The translations under genes and the position numbers were made by a program. A stretch of 28,922 bases of DNA from a virus, in IMG/VR virus record IMGVR_UViG_3300006802_000388, positions 1-28,922 of that record; one strand, given 5' to 3'. Below, piece after piece: positions 13,421 through 21,413 of the stretch; position 1 is the stretch's first letter, and each line of letters opens with the position of its first letter. The notes beneath the pieces were generated by a model. It was not told the DNA's origin, ran no database searches, and worked only from the letters and a program-made list of their open reading frames with translations.

Positions 13421-14103
13421 AATCCGGATATGAATCAGGCATAGGCGCGTGGTATGATAAATTATCATTTGAGGAAGCGTGTGGTAGCGGAAGTTATCCT
13501 AAAAACAATGCAGCATATTGCAAAACATTAATACAACATCTACAATCATTAAAAGTAAATAAAGTAGTTGATCTAGGTTGCGGTAATTTACAGTCGTATA
13601 AAGGCAATCTAGATTGGACAACTACTGGTATAGAATATGTCGGTTACGAAGCGAACCAAATTGCATTAAAAGAACTAGCAAAAAAATATCCCGAACTACG
13701 TTTTGAGCAAGCAATTTTATCTGAGATACCAGAACCCGCAGATGCTATCATTATTAAAGATGTTCTGATACATTGGTATGATGAAGCAATCACTACATTT
13801 TTTGATCATGTGTTCGAGAACTTTCGCTATGTGATGTATATGCATTCAACTACCAATCGCGGATACAAAAACCGGAATAAGAGAGAAATGTATAATAAAC
13901 TCGATCCCAGCGATCGGATTGGATGGAAACCAGATTCAGGAAAACTGCCGCCTGAAGGATATACTTTTTGGCCAAAACCATATGGATGTTACGGGTATAA
14001 ATGTGTGCCCGAAAAATTACTTCCATTAAGCAAGGTTATACATCAGGAAAATATTATGGGCGACAGTATGAAGACGTTTATAGTGTTTGATAGACAAAAA
14101 TGA
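13417..14103 (+). CDS. Class I SAM-dependent methyltransferase
   Basis: V-V-D-L-G-C-G-N-L (residues 50-58) is motif I of class I methyltransferases, followed by a Y-V-G-Y-E-A strand with the acidic ribose-binding residue and I-I-I-K-D-V-L-I-H-W as the motif IV region. The N-terminus, with G-A-W-Y-D-K-L, is a small helical cap. The C-terminal part is Tyr/Pro-rich (W-P-K-P-Y-G-C-Y-G-Y). In this setting a sugar O- or N-methyltransferase is likely, as in many O-antigen clusters, but the substrate cannot be read from sequence. It overlaps both neighbours by 4 bp. Confidence 0.75.
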   Translation: MKSGYESGIGAWYDKLSFEEACGSGSYPKNNAAYCKTLIQHLQSLKVNKVVDLGCGNLQSYKGNLDWTTTGIEYVGYEANQIALKELAKKYPELRFEQAILSEIPEPADAIIIKDVLIHWYDEAITTFFDHVFENFRYVMYMHSTTNRGYKNRNKREMYNKLDPSDRIGWKPDSGKLPPEGYTFWPKPYGCYGYKCVPEKLLPLSKVIHQENIMGDSMKTFIVFDRQK

Positions 14104-14711
14104 TTTTTGTATTGGGCGGTCAGAAACGCGGTGATTCACAAACATGGAATTCTATTGCTGAATTGCAGCGTCTCTCTGGGGCGAAAATATATGTGTCTGG
14201 ATATGAACATTGGGGCAAATTACCCTTTGAATATACATGGTTTGACACACCAACAGAAATAGCGCATAATATATTTAGTGATGAAAACTCATGGTATAAA
14301 CATAAGGATAAGTATCCAAGATACTATCATCAATGGAGACACCTCTCATATTGTTACGATAACATTAAACCGGATTTTAATGAAATAATATATAAAATTC
14401 GTAATGATTATAATTACTCAGGATTTCCCTTGCAGGATATAGAACCTAACACTATACACGTACCCAGGAAAGAACATCATGCTGCAAGAGAATTTCCGAT
14501 TGACATAGTATGTAATGATCAAATATTGGGTATGGATAAACCAACAGCAGACAAGTATTTTAATCTGCCTAATTATATACCAGAAACACCAGATAAAATA
14601 CTAAAAACATTTAACAGAAACAAATTATGTGACACTGGCATAGAAGCAATTCTACGCGACTATATGTATTTCCACAACATTAATTTAAAGACATTCGTTT
14701 TTAGGTATTGA
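14100..14711 (+). CDS. Putative glycosyltransferase of the R-x-R-x-D family, divergent copy 2
   Basis: It begins M-I-F-V-L-G-G-Q-K-R-G, and the E-I-I-Y-K-I-R-N-D-Y-N-Y segment (residues 95-106; K99, R101, D103) aligns with the R-x-R-x-D core of the neighbouring proteins, preceded by the Y-H-Q-W-R-H-L-S-Y-C helix. The C-terminal part has I-D-I-V-C-N-D-Q-I-L-G, similar to the 'which other data were found' strand of its relatives. It is the most divergent of the four and only 203 aa, so the glycosyltransferase call is weak. It lacks a D-x-D motif. Confidence 0.4.
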   Translation: MIFVLGGQKRGDSQTWNSIAELQRLSGAKIYVSGYEHWGKLPFEYTWFDTPTEIAHNIFSDENSWYKHKDKYPRYYHQWRHLSYCYDNIKPDFNEIIYKIRNDYNYSGFPLQDIEPNTIHVPRKEHHAAREFPIDIVCNDQILGMDKPTADKYFNLPNYIPETPDKILKTFNRNKLCDTGIEAILRDYMYFHNINLKTFVFRY

Positions 14712-14712
14712 A

Positions 14713-15468
14713 ATGAAAACAGCAATTTGTATATCTGGTATCCCGCGAGGAGATACCAAAAAAAATGTTAACATAGCAAAATCGCATTTCGACGCTGATG
14801 TTTTTTATGCAACATATATTGATCAAGAAGACCAAGTTAAAAAATACACTGACACGTATTATCTTCACCCCGAACCTACGCTATCATATCATCCTCTTGC
14901 AGATATACCCGAAGACATTATGCCTCCCGTTGCTAAAACATGGGCATTACGTGAGAAAATCAAATCTGACTTCATGTTGTATGAACGCATGAGACATCAA
15001 TCAAAACAGATTTTTGCGCACGATATGCTACTAGGTGAAGTGCCCGATGATTATGATATGATTGTGCGCATGCGATATGACACCAGACTTTCAAAAGTTG
15101 TCAACTTGACACAATATCTTGATAGGAGTTACAACGAAAACCTAGCAATAGGATTTGGTACACGCACCTCACGGCATAAGAGTCTAGACAGTTTGGTAGA
15201 GGTTCCTAAACTGTGGGCAGATCGATGGAATCCAACACCAGGAATCAGCAACGACTGGGGAGGTTATATCATGGACCCGTTGATACTGCATCCTAGAAAA
15301 CTGTGGAGCAGAGAACGACTCAAAGAGTTACACTCGAAGCGAAGTCTTATGGCAGCAGAGAGAGGGTTTTATCAAATACTCTCGCAACCATACGGCGACA
15401 CGCACGAGTGCTACTATGGCGGAGCACAGATTGAGAAGTATTTGAGGCAGACAGACTATGCAAAATAA
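14713..15468 (+). CDS. Putative glycosyltransferase of the R-x-R-x-D family, copy 3
   Basis: It opens I-C-I-S-G-I-P-R-G (residues 5-13), has Y-D-M-I-V-R-M-R-Y-D-T-R (114-125; R119, R121, D123) and ends G-G-A-Q-I-E-K-Y-L-R. All three blocks are shared with the protein at 16692, so the two are clear paralogues. The middle part differs by about 20 residues of insertion here (R-T-S-R-H-K ... N-D-W-G-G-Y). The second half of the gene is GC-rich (60 of 120 bases at 15301-15420), unlike its paralogue, suggesting a recombined or recently acquired segment. The acceptor sugar is unknown. It overlaps the methyltransferase-like gene by 11 bp. Confidence 0.5.
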   Translation: MKTAICISGIPRGDTKKNVNIAKSHFDADVFYATYIDQEDQVKKYTDTYYLHPEPTLSYHPLADIPEDIMPPVAKTWALREKIKSDFMLYERMRHQSKQIFAHDMLLGEVPDDYDMIVRMRYDTRLSKVVNLTQYLDRSYNENLAIGFGTRTSRHKSLDSLVEVPKLWADRWNPTPGISNDWGGYIMDPLILHPRKLWSRERLKELHSKRSLMAAERGFYQILSQPYGDTHECYYGGAQIEKYLRQTDYAK

Positions 15469-16018
15469 TTGGGACTTGTGGCAGTATGATTCTTATGAGG
15501 ACTATGTAAACGCACAGATCAACGCAAATCACAGGAAAGAGTCTGTAGTTTGGGTGGAGAAACAGGCAATTGAAAAGGTGTCTTCCGTTGTTTCGCATGA
15601 TGTAAAAAACATTCTGTGTCATGGCACGAGAAACGGCAAGGAGTTACAATATTTTCAGGAGATGTTCCCTGACGCACATGTTATTGGTTCTGAGATATCA
15701 GACACGGCAACCAAATACCCAAACACTGTGCAGTGGGACTTTCATGAGGTAAATGAGGACTGGACAAACAGTTTTGACATCGTATACAGCAACTCATTTG
15801 ATCACAGTTATGATCCTAAAGCATGTCTTACCACGTGGAAAGGTCAATTGTCAAGTGTTGGCACTATCGTGATAGAGTTACAGACACAAAAACCAAAACG
15901 ATCAGATCCACTGAGTATATCGCAGGAGGCATTCGAGCACCTTGTTGACTCTCTAGATATGCAGATCAAAACTATAGAGCAAGGAAGTCACAAAGTACCG
16001 CTATATTTTATATCATGA
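15458..16018 (+). CDS. SAM-dependent methyltransferase-like protein
   Basis: I-L-C-H-G-T-R-N-G (residues 52-60) sits where motif I of class I methyltransferases lies (the usual D-x-G is replaced by H-G), V-I-G-S-E-I-S (75-81) supplies the acidic ribose ligand, and S-F-D-I-V-Y-S-N-S-F-D-H-S-Y-D (105-119) matches motif IV and the following helix. G-T-I-V-I-E-L is the next strand. At 186 aa it lacks extra domains. Presumably it methylates a sugar or another small molecule in the island. The gene lies in the GC-rich patch. It overlaps the next gene by 4 bp. Confidence 0.6.
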   Translation: MQNNWDLWQYDSYEDYVNAQINANHRKESVVWVEKQAIEKVSSVVSHDVKNILCHGTRNGKELQYFQEMFPDAHVIGSEISDTATKYPNTVQWDFHEVNEDWTNSFDIVYSNSFDHSYDPKACLTTWKGQLSSVGTIVIELQTQKPKRSDPLSISQEAFEHLVDSLDMQIKTIEQGSHKVPLYFIS

Positions 16019-16695
16019 AAGCATTTATATACTATATAAGCAATCATACCCCATCTATCCTACAGGCAGAGGATGCTCTTAGATCATTTAATATCAATTC
16101 TGGTTGGGAACCGACGCTCACGAAAGGCATAACACCAAAAACACTAGAAGAATATCCTACCATAAAAGAACAGAGCAGATTGCTCAACTTTCAGAAAGAG
16201 AACGAGAACAGATTTAAGACCAAAGTTAGTTGTGCGATGAATCACTTGACTTTTTGGGAAAAGGTAGTAGAATTAAATGAACCGTGTGCGTTCATAGAGC
16301 ACGATGCAATCTGTATAGGGTCTTGGAAAAACTATGATTTTGATGAGTATTTAATATTAAATGCTGATCATGTTTTTAGACCACCAAACAAATTAGGTAT
16401 AAAGAAATATGAGTCGTTTGAGTTTCCTAAAACAGATTCTCCGAAAGATTTACCGAAGAACTACCCATTGCAGTACTATAGAGAAAACAACTGGAAAGGT
16501 AGCAACATGGCACCAGGAACGGGAGCATATGCCATCACTCCGAAGGGAGCATTGAAGATGTTGAAAGCGGCAAAATTTGATGGATTAGATCAATCTGATT
16601 TTATGATCAACTCGCACAACGTAAAACTGCAATATATGACACTATTTAAATTTAACAAACAAAACCTAAGTACATCATACGGAATTTCTGTATGA
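16015..16695 (+). CDS. GT25-like glycosyltransferase with EHDA motif, copy 2
   Basis: The motif order fits the family: N-terminal strand F-I-Y-Y-I-S-N, S-C-A-M-N-H-L-T-F-W (residues 72-81), and C-A-F-I-E-H-D-A-I (91-99). The later part has G-T-G-A-Y-A-I-T-P-K-G-A, the equivalent of the GT25 'g-x-x-a-Y-x-i-s-x-x-g-A' strand. The canonical E-D-D is again E-H-D-A. It lies directly before a second R-x-R-x-D protein (16692), a pairing that suggests the two families act together. The sugar is unknown. Confidence 0.65.
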   Translation: MKAFIYYISNHTPSILQAEDALRSFNINSGWEPTLTKGITPKTLEEYPTIKEQSRLLNFQKENENRFKTKVSCAMNHLTFWEKVVELNEPCAFIEHDAICIGSWKNYDFDEYLILNADHVFRPPNKLGIKKYESFEFPKTDSPKDLPKNYPLQYYRENNWKGSNMAPGTGAYAITPKGALKMLKAAKFDGLDQSDFMINSHNVKLQYMTLFKFNKQNLSTSYGISV

Positions 16696-17384
16696 AAATA
16701 GCAGTTTGTTATTCTGGGATACCTAGAGGTATTTTCAAAAAGAACAACATGTCTGTTAAACATCATTTTCCTGAAGCAGATTATTTTTACTCAACATGGT
16801 TAAACCAAGAAACATCGATGCCCGCTGTGCAATATGTAACATATAAAGAACCACAAATGCATTATCATCCAATTAAAGATGTAGGTTCTGAGATGTTAAA
16901 TACAATGAAACTAAAATACCTTTATAAAAAAGTTTGTGCAGAAAATGATTATTATGAAAGAACGTCACACCACACTAAACAAATTTTAGGGCACGCGTAT
17001 CAATTAGATGAATTAGATGCATCATACGACATGATTGTTAGAGTAAGATATGACACATATTTATCTCCTAAAGTAAATTTGAGAAAATACTTAGAAATGT
17101 CATACAATAACAAAATTGCAATTGGATTTTCGCAAAGAGACAAAAATTTACATGAATTAAAAGAAGTAGCGTTTGATGATCGAGATCGAACTAAGTATAT
17201 CTTAGATCTTTTACTTTTTCATAGAAGAGATATGTTTTCTACTGATTTGGTTTATGATTTACATAGAAATAAAAAATTACTTTTGGCAGAAAATGGATGG
17301 TATCAAATATTAAGTGAACCATTCAATGATAATCATCTTTGTGTTCATGGCGGGGCACAAATAGAAAAATATATTAGAGAATGA
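16692..17384 (+). CDS. Putative glycosyltransferase of the R-x-R-x-D family, copy 4
   Basis: Paralogue of the 14713 protein: V-C-Y-S-G-I-P-R-G (residues 5-13), Y-D-M-I-V-R-V-R-Y-D-T-Y (112-123; R117, R119, D121), W-Y-Q-I-L-S-E-P and a C-terminal G-G-A-Q-I-E-K-Y-I-R. The stretch at 17161-17280 has only 32 G/C in 120 bases, about half the GC content of the matching part of its paralogue. The two copies have therefore had different histories. The 230-residue length is complete. It overlaps the GT25-like gene by 4 bp and ends one base before the cupin gene's ATG. Confidence 0.5.
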   Translation: MKIAVCYSGIPRGIFKKNNMSVKHHFPEADYFYSTWLNQETSMPAVQYVTYKEPQMHYHPIKDVGSEMLNTMKLKYLYKKVCAENDYYERTSHHTKQILGHAYQLDELDASYDMIVRVRYDTYLSPKVNLRKYLEMSYNNKIAIGFSQRDKNLHELKEVAFDDRDRTKYILDLLLFHRRDMFSTDLVYDLHRNKKLLLAENGWYQILSEPFNDNHLCVHGGAQIEKYIRE

Positions 17385-17385
17385 T

Positions 17386-17835
17386 ATGAGTTGGGAAGAA
17401 TCAACACTACAAGAAGAAATTGAGTCATCAAAAAAATCTCCGATAAATACTCAAAAAATAGTTGCACCAAAAGAAAACCTGATAACGCCTGGTCAAACTA
17501 TTACTAAAACGTGGGGAGTTGAGAAATGGATTGTTAATGAAGAAACATATAATGCTAAAATTTTAGTTATTAATCCTGGGTCATATACTTCACTTCACTT
17601 CCATAAAGAGAAAAAAGAATATCTTTATATTATGTCAGGAGAGTTTGCTTTAGTAACGATAGACCTTCTTAAGAATCCAGGCAAAAAACAAGAAATTTTA
17701 CTATCTGTTGGCGATATGTACATCGCAGAACCACTTGAATTTCATCAGATCCGAGGCGTTAGAGCAGGACAAATTCTAGAAACATCAAACAGATTAGATC
17801 GTGGTGACATTTATCGTATAGAGAGATCAAGATGA
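17386..17835 (+). CDS. Cupin-domain protein (mannose-6-phosphate isomerase type II-like)
   Basis: A single cupin is visible: H71-F-H73 in T-S-L-H-F-H-K, E78 in K-K-E-Y, G85 in M-S-G-E-F, then G-D-M-Y-I-A-E-P and H120 in E-F-H-Q-I. H71, H73, E78 and H120 form the usual metal site. The W-G-V-E-K-W-I-V (43-50) before it matches the entry to the C-terminal cupin of type II phosphomannose isomerase/mannose-1-phosphate guanylyltransferase proteins. At 149 aa the nucleotidyltransferase part is absent. It may isomerise or epimerise a sugar phosphate, working with the HAD-nucleotidyltransferase (inference). Confidence 0.75.
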   Translation: MSWEESTLQEEIESSKKSPINTQKIVAPKENLITPGQTITKTWGVEKWIVNEETYNAKILVINPGSYTSLHFHKEKKEYLYIMSGEFALVTIDLLKNPGKKQEILLSVGDMYIAEPLEFHQIRGVRAGQILETSNRLDRGDIYRIERSR

Positions 17836-18533
17836 TTAAGGCATATGTTATAAGAATTGTTGACAACGAGGTCTCAGAGAAAGCAGCAAACCGTTTAATT
17901 GAGAGTTCTAAGTTTGTTTCCAATCAATTCGAGATAGAAAAGTTTAATGCTGTTGTTCCGGAAAGAATAAATGAGATTTGTAAACGATCAAATCTGAGAT
18001 GGAATTATCCCTGGCAGGGTGTTCACGACGATTGGGCATCAGGATTAATGAAGATTGCCTATGAGACAGCGAATCCTGAAAAGCGAGTTGCCTGTTTTCT
18101 TTCGCACTATTTGCTTTGGTGCGAATCAGTTGCTTTCGGAGAACCGATTTTAATCTTTGAACATGACGCGTTGTTTCAAGAACATCTAGACGTTGACTTG
18201 CTTTTAGAATCAAGATATGGTATTATAGGTCTTAATGATCCAAGAGGCGCTACTAGGAGATCGTTACAATTTTATGAGATCATGCAAGCAAACCCTGACG
18301 CAATTCAACCTGCACCCAAAGTCGATGATATGAAAATACCACAAGGTATTGCTGGTAACTCTGCTTATCTAATTAAACCAGAAGCTGCTATGAAACTAAT
18401 CAATCTAACAGATGAGTTTGGTATGTGGCCAAATGATGCTATTATGTGTCAGCAGTTATTGCCAGGAGTGCTTGGTGTTACTAAAACATATCACACAACA
18501 ATTCAAAGGACTCAATCAACAACAACATTATGA
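17832..18533 (+). CDS. GT25-like glycosyltransferase with EHDA motif, copy 3
   Basis: This is the copy closest to bacterial GT25 enzymes: K-A-Y-V-I-R-I-V-D-N (3-12) is the N-terminal strand, V-A-C-F-L-S-H-Y-L-L-W (86-96) the acceptor helix, and I-L-I-F-E-H-D-A-L-F (106-115) the metal-binding region. G-I-A-G-N-S-A-Y-L-I-K-P-E-A-A (about 173-187) follows as the family's Y-x-i strand. The length of 233 aa is typical. It is probably a direct duplicate of, or sister to, the next gene, which begins M-K-S-Y-V-I-T-I-K-D. It overlaps that gene by 4 bp. Confidence 0.7.
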   Translation: MIKAYVIRIVDNEVSEKAANRLIESSKFVSNQFEIEKFNAVVPERINEICKRSNLRWNYPWQGVHDDWASGLMKIAYETANPEKRVACFLSHYLLWCESVAFGEPILIFEHDALFQEHLDVDLLLESRYGIIGLNDPRGATRRSLQFYEIMQANPDAIQPAPKVDDMKIPQGIAGNSAYLIKPEAAMKLINLTDEFGMWPNDAIMCQQLLPGVLGVTKTYHTTIQRTQSTTTL

Positions 18534-19177
18534 AATCATACGTAATCACAATCAAAGATCTTCCCAAATCAGTAGAAATCGCTCAACGTTGTGCTAATTC
18601 TCTAAGAGATTATAATGTTCAAATGTTTGATGCCTTTACGCCTAAGAACAAACCAGAAGCATTACTCGAAAGCGAAGGAATACCCACTAAGAATTTTAAA
18701 GAGGTATACTCAAACTATGAGAATTGTATGGCAGCATTTTTCTCTCACTATTCTCTTTGGAAACAATGCGCTGAACAAGGTATTGAGTATCAAATATTTG
18801 AGCACGACGCAGTAGCAGTAAACGATATTCCTATGGTTATACCTTATAACAAAGTAATCAGTTTAGGCAAACCAAGTTATGGAAGGTATAATGTACCAAC
18901 GAATCTTGGTGTCAATCCTCTACAATCAAAAAAATATTTCCCAGGAGCACATGCTTATCGCCTCAAACCAGAGGGAGCGAAAGAGTTAATTGAACGAGCA
19001 AAAGTAGACGCAGGACCAACAGATATATACTTACATCTCGGTAGGTTTCCTTGGTTAGAAGAATATTATCCTTGGCCAGTAGAAGCAAGAGATCATTTTA
19101 CTACAATTCAAAGACAAGAAGGATGCTTAGCAAAACATAGTTATGGAGAAGGATATGAAATCCTCAGGCATGAGTAG
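18530..19177 (+). CDS. GT25-like glycosyltransferase with EHDA motif, copy 4
   Basis: The same order of motifs: S-Y-V-I-T-I-K-D (3-10), M-A-A-F-F-S-H-Y-S-L-W (67-77), Y-Q-I-F-E-H-D-A-V (87-95), then F-P-G-A-H-A-Y-R-L-K-P-E-G-A (about 139-152). Head-to-tail placement with copy 3 and similar ends (both finish near T-x-x-x-T-T-I-Q-R) point to tandem duplication. The C-terminal tail differs. Donor and acceptor cannot be read. It overlaps the GT8-like gene's chosen start by 23 bp. Confidence 0.68.
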   Translation: MKSYVITIKDLPKSVEIAQRCANSLRDYNVQMFDAFTPKNKPEALLESEGIPTKNFKEVYSNYENCMAAFFSHYSLWKQCAEQGIEYQIFEHDAVAVNDIPMVIPYNKVISLGKPSYGRYNVPTNLGVNPLQSKKYFPGAHAYRLKPEGAKELIERAKVDAGPTDIYLHLGRFPWLEEYYPWPVEARDHFTTIQRQEGCLAKHSYGEGYEILRHE

Positions 19178-19820
19178 ATGTTTTATAACTGGTTGTGATT
19201 CTAACACCGAATGGATGCTACCGTGGTTTGCAAAAAACTACGCTAAACATAACGATACTGAAATTGGGTTTGTCGACTTTGGAGTTACTGAAGAAACACG
19301 TGCGTGGGTTTATCAACAATCGCCGTTTAAGTTTATCTTAGATGTTCCTCGTCAAAGAGTTAATGGATGGTTTCTTAAACCGAAGGCATTAATTAAAACT
19401 CCGCGCCATGAAGTTTGTTGGATTGATACTGACATACACGTTCTTGGTGATATTTCTGGTATCTTTAATTATCTTGAAGAAGGTAAACTCGCAATGGTTG
19501 AAGATAAACCATGGAGCAAGAGAAGAGGTGAAACCTGGCACAACTCAGGCGTAGTTGGTATTAGGGGCAAACCACCAATTCTAACTGACTGGGTAGATGC
19601 TTGTTACGAGAATCCGAAGGTTGGGGATCAAGAGGTTTTGCATGAAATGTTGGTTGAGTCCCCTTTAAAACGCCTCAGCAATATAGTAGACTTACCCAAT
19701 ATATACAATTGGTTAAGGATTCAACTATTAGACGGTGACGATAATCCCAATAAATTGTGTATGCATTGGACTGGACATAAGGGCAACCTAGAAATCAGGA
19801 AGTTGATTTACAATGAGTAA
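19155..19820 (+). CDS. GT8-like glycosyltransferase (GT-A)
   Basis: D91-T-D93 in C-W-I-D-T-D-I-H-V is the D-x-D motif. Upstream W-F-L-K-P-K-A-L (72-79) and downstream W-H-N-S-G-V-V-G (N-x-G region), D-Q-E-V-L-H-E-M (D-Q) and the C-terminal C-M-H-W-T-G-H-K-G follow the GT8 order, where H-x-x-G-x-x-K binds the nucleotide. I choose ATG 19155, with GGAG six bases before it; 19143 and 19170 are alternatives in the same frame. It closes the main transferase run. Confidence 0.65.
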   Translation: MKSSGMSRCFITGCDSNTEWMLPWFAKNYAKHNDTEIGFVDFGVTEETRAWVYQQSPFKFILDVPRQRVNGWFLKPKALIKTPRHEVCWIDTDIHVLGDISGIFNYLEEGKLAMVEDKPWSKRRGETWHNSGVVGIRGKPPILTDWVDACYENPKVGDQEVLHEMLVESPLKRLSNIVDLPNIYNWLRIQLLDGDDNPNKLCMHWTGHKGNLEIRKLIYNE

Positions 19821-19968
19821 GATTATTGAATTTCCCAAAAAACTTAATGTAATACAAAAACAAGCACAAGATATACTTGAAGAACTTAATGAGATTAATG
19901 AACAAGTTGACGAGATTAATCGTCAAACACAGATGATATTGGAAATGTTTGAGGATAATAATGAGTAA
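19813..19968 (+). CDS. Short coiled-coil protein (51 aa)
   Basis: It starts at ATG 19813, 8 bp inside the GT8-like gene. After M-S-K-I-I-E-F-P-K-K, the rest is a heptad-rich helix (I-L-E-E-L-N-E-I-N-E-Q-V-D-E-I-N-R-Q), typical of a two-stranded coiled coil. It has no Cys or membrane segment. Its stop overlaps the next start (ATGAGTAA). It may serve as an oligomerisation or scaffold peptide, but no function is recognised. Confidence 0.6.
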   Translation: MSKIIEFPKKLNVIQKQAQDILEELNEINEQVDEINRQTQMILEMFEDNNE

Positions 19969-20680
19969 GGTAGTTCATATTTTAGGTAATGGTGATAAAG
20001 CACATTTCTATCATAATGTGAAGAAAGGCGCAGATGATATGAAACTAATCTGTAATCTTCCACCATTCGAAATACCCATTAACGAAGTCTATGCTACATG
20101 CATGGTAGATTTTAAGATGATGGCAGCATTGACTGCTAATGCGCTGAACCTAGATGCCTATCGTTGGGTATTGGGTAATCGCCCTAAGATTTGGATGACT
20201 GCTCCTAACAACAGCATGTTTTATTTTAAATATGCTCCAAACATTCGAGAGTTTTATTTGAAAGTTCCAAAGTATGCTGGCAATGCCACTAATTTTAACT
20301 GCGGACATATGGCAGTACATTATGCTGCCAATAAACATAAAGCAGAGGAAATTCATATGTATGGATTCGATTCTATTTTTGATTTTAACATGAGGAGTTA
20401 TACTGACGTTGTTTTGTCGAGCGACAGAGGAAACGCCAACAACTATCGCCTCCTAGGTAACTGGCGACCAATCTGGACTGGAATCTTTAAAGAGTTTCCT
20501 AATACTAAATTTGTTATGCATCATGATCACACAGATGTTAAAGTTGAAATAACAAAGAACGTTGAAATTGTTGTTCATAATCCGAAACCGAAAGAGGAAC
20601 CATCGGAATGGAACAACAAGTTGGTTAAAAGAGCGAAAGACACCTCTACAGCATTGGATAGATTGAAAGCGCGTGTTTGA
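19961..20680 (+). CDS. Conserved phage protein, possibly sialyltransferase/MptE-like fold
   Basis: The protein begins V-V-H-I-L-G-N-G-D-K (4-13), a nucleotide-binding-type strand-loop, and has C-G-H-M-A-V-H-Y-A-A near the middle followed by E-I-H-M-Y-G-F-D-S. The pattern G-x-x-A-x-x-x-A ... I-x-x-x-G-x-D recalls DUF115/MptE-like and GT42 (sialyltransferase) proteins, which would fit the glycan setting, but the resemblance is short and unproven. I use ATG 19961 (M-S-K-V-V-H), with GAGG six bases upstream, rather than 19949. The C-terminal ~40 residues are charged and helical. Confidence 0.6.
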   Translation: MSKVVHILGNGDKAHFYHNVKKGADDMKLICNLPPFEIPINEVYATCMVDFKMMAALTANALNLDAYRWVLGNRPKIWMTAPNNSMFYFKYAPNIREFYLKVPKYAGNATNFNCGHMAVHYAANKHKAEEIHMYGFDSIFDFNMRSYTDVVLSSDRGNANNYRLLGNWRPIWTGIFKEFPNTKFVMHHDHTDVKVEITKNVEIVVHNPKPKEEPSEWNNKLVKRAKDTSTALDRLKARV

Positions 20681-21350
20681 ACATGTTAAAGTCGATCTTG
20701 GTTACAATGACCTTGAATCGCATACAGGTGAAACAAAAAGAACTTACGCAACTCCGGATGGCGTTAGGTATCCATCTATCACAACAGTTCTTAGCATTCT
20801 TAGCGAAAATTCTATCTCTGAGTGGCGTAAACGGGTAGGCGAAGAAGAAGCAAATAGAATTTCTACACGCGCTTCCAGAAGAGGTACAGCAGTTCACGAA
20901 GCAATCGAAAAATATATAGATAATTCTCCATGGGAGAACATCGTCAAAGAATATACCCCAGATGTTATTGAATCAATTATAAATGTTCGAGATATACTAG
21001 ATGCAAGAATCGGAAAAGTATACGGGCAGGAACTTCCTCTTTATAGTGACCATCTACGTGTTGCTGGGCGTGTCGATTGTGTTGCTGAATTTGACGGAAA
21101 GATATCAATCATTGATTTTAAAACATCCAGAAAACCAAAGCGAAGTGATTGGATCAAATCCTATTTCTGCCAAGAAGCAGCATACGCAATCATGTGGGAA
21201 GAACGCACTGGAATGCCAATTACCCAACTCGTTACCATAATAGCAGTTGATCAGTCAGAAGCACAGGTTTTTATCGAAAAACGAGACGATCATACCGCTC
21301 TTTTAACCGAAACAATAGCGACCTACGAAAAACGTTTGCAAAATCAATAA
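20673..21350 (+). CDS. PD-(D/E)XK nuclease (MGME1-like, RecB/Cas4 fold)
   Basis: R-R-G-T-A-V-H-E (69-76) gives the His of this nuclease group, Q-E (119-120) the second acidic site, G-R-V-D (132-135) the metal-binding Asp, and I-I-D-F-K-T-S (146-152) the D-x-K pair. S-Y-F-C-Q-E-A-A-Y-A is the following Gln helix. The N-terminus, with P-S-I-T-T-V-L-S, is also typical. Phage members are thought to be single-strand DNA exonucleases in replication or recombination. The start is GTG 20673, overlapping the previous stop by 8 bp. Its last codons (Q-N-Q-stop) lie in the first copy of the repeated promoter block. Confidence 0.85.
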   Translation: MFEHVKVDLGYNDLESHTGETKRTYATPDGVRYPSITTVLSILSENSISEWRKRVGEEEANRISTRASRRGTAVHEAIEKYIDNSPWENIVKEYTPDVIESIINVRDILDARIGKVYGQELPLYSDHLRVAGRVDCVAEFDGKISIIDFKTSRKPKRSDWIKSYFCQEAAYAIMWEERTGMPITQLVTIIAVDQSEAQVFIEKRDDHTALLTETIATYEKRLQNQ

Positions 21351-21387
21351 CTTACCACTTTACTTTTTCGAACGAATTGGGCATAAT
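21340..21387 (+). promoter_or_regulatory. Repeated promoter cassette, copy 1
   Basis: The block AAAATCAATAACTTACCAC is followed by TTTACT (21359-21364), a 17-bp spacer and CATAAT (21382-21387). It overlaps the nuclease gene's stop codon. The predicted start near 21394 leaves a short leader to the ATG at 21414, which has AAGGA. It is the first of three near-identical blocks. Confidence 0.7.
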
Positions 21388-21413
21388 GTGTTTTCTTAAA
21401 AAGGAAATGTAAA

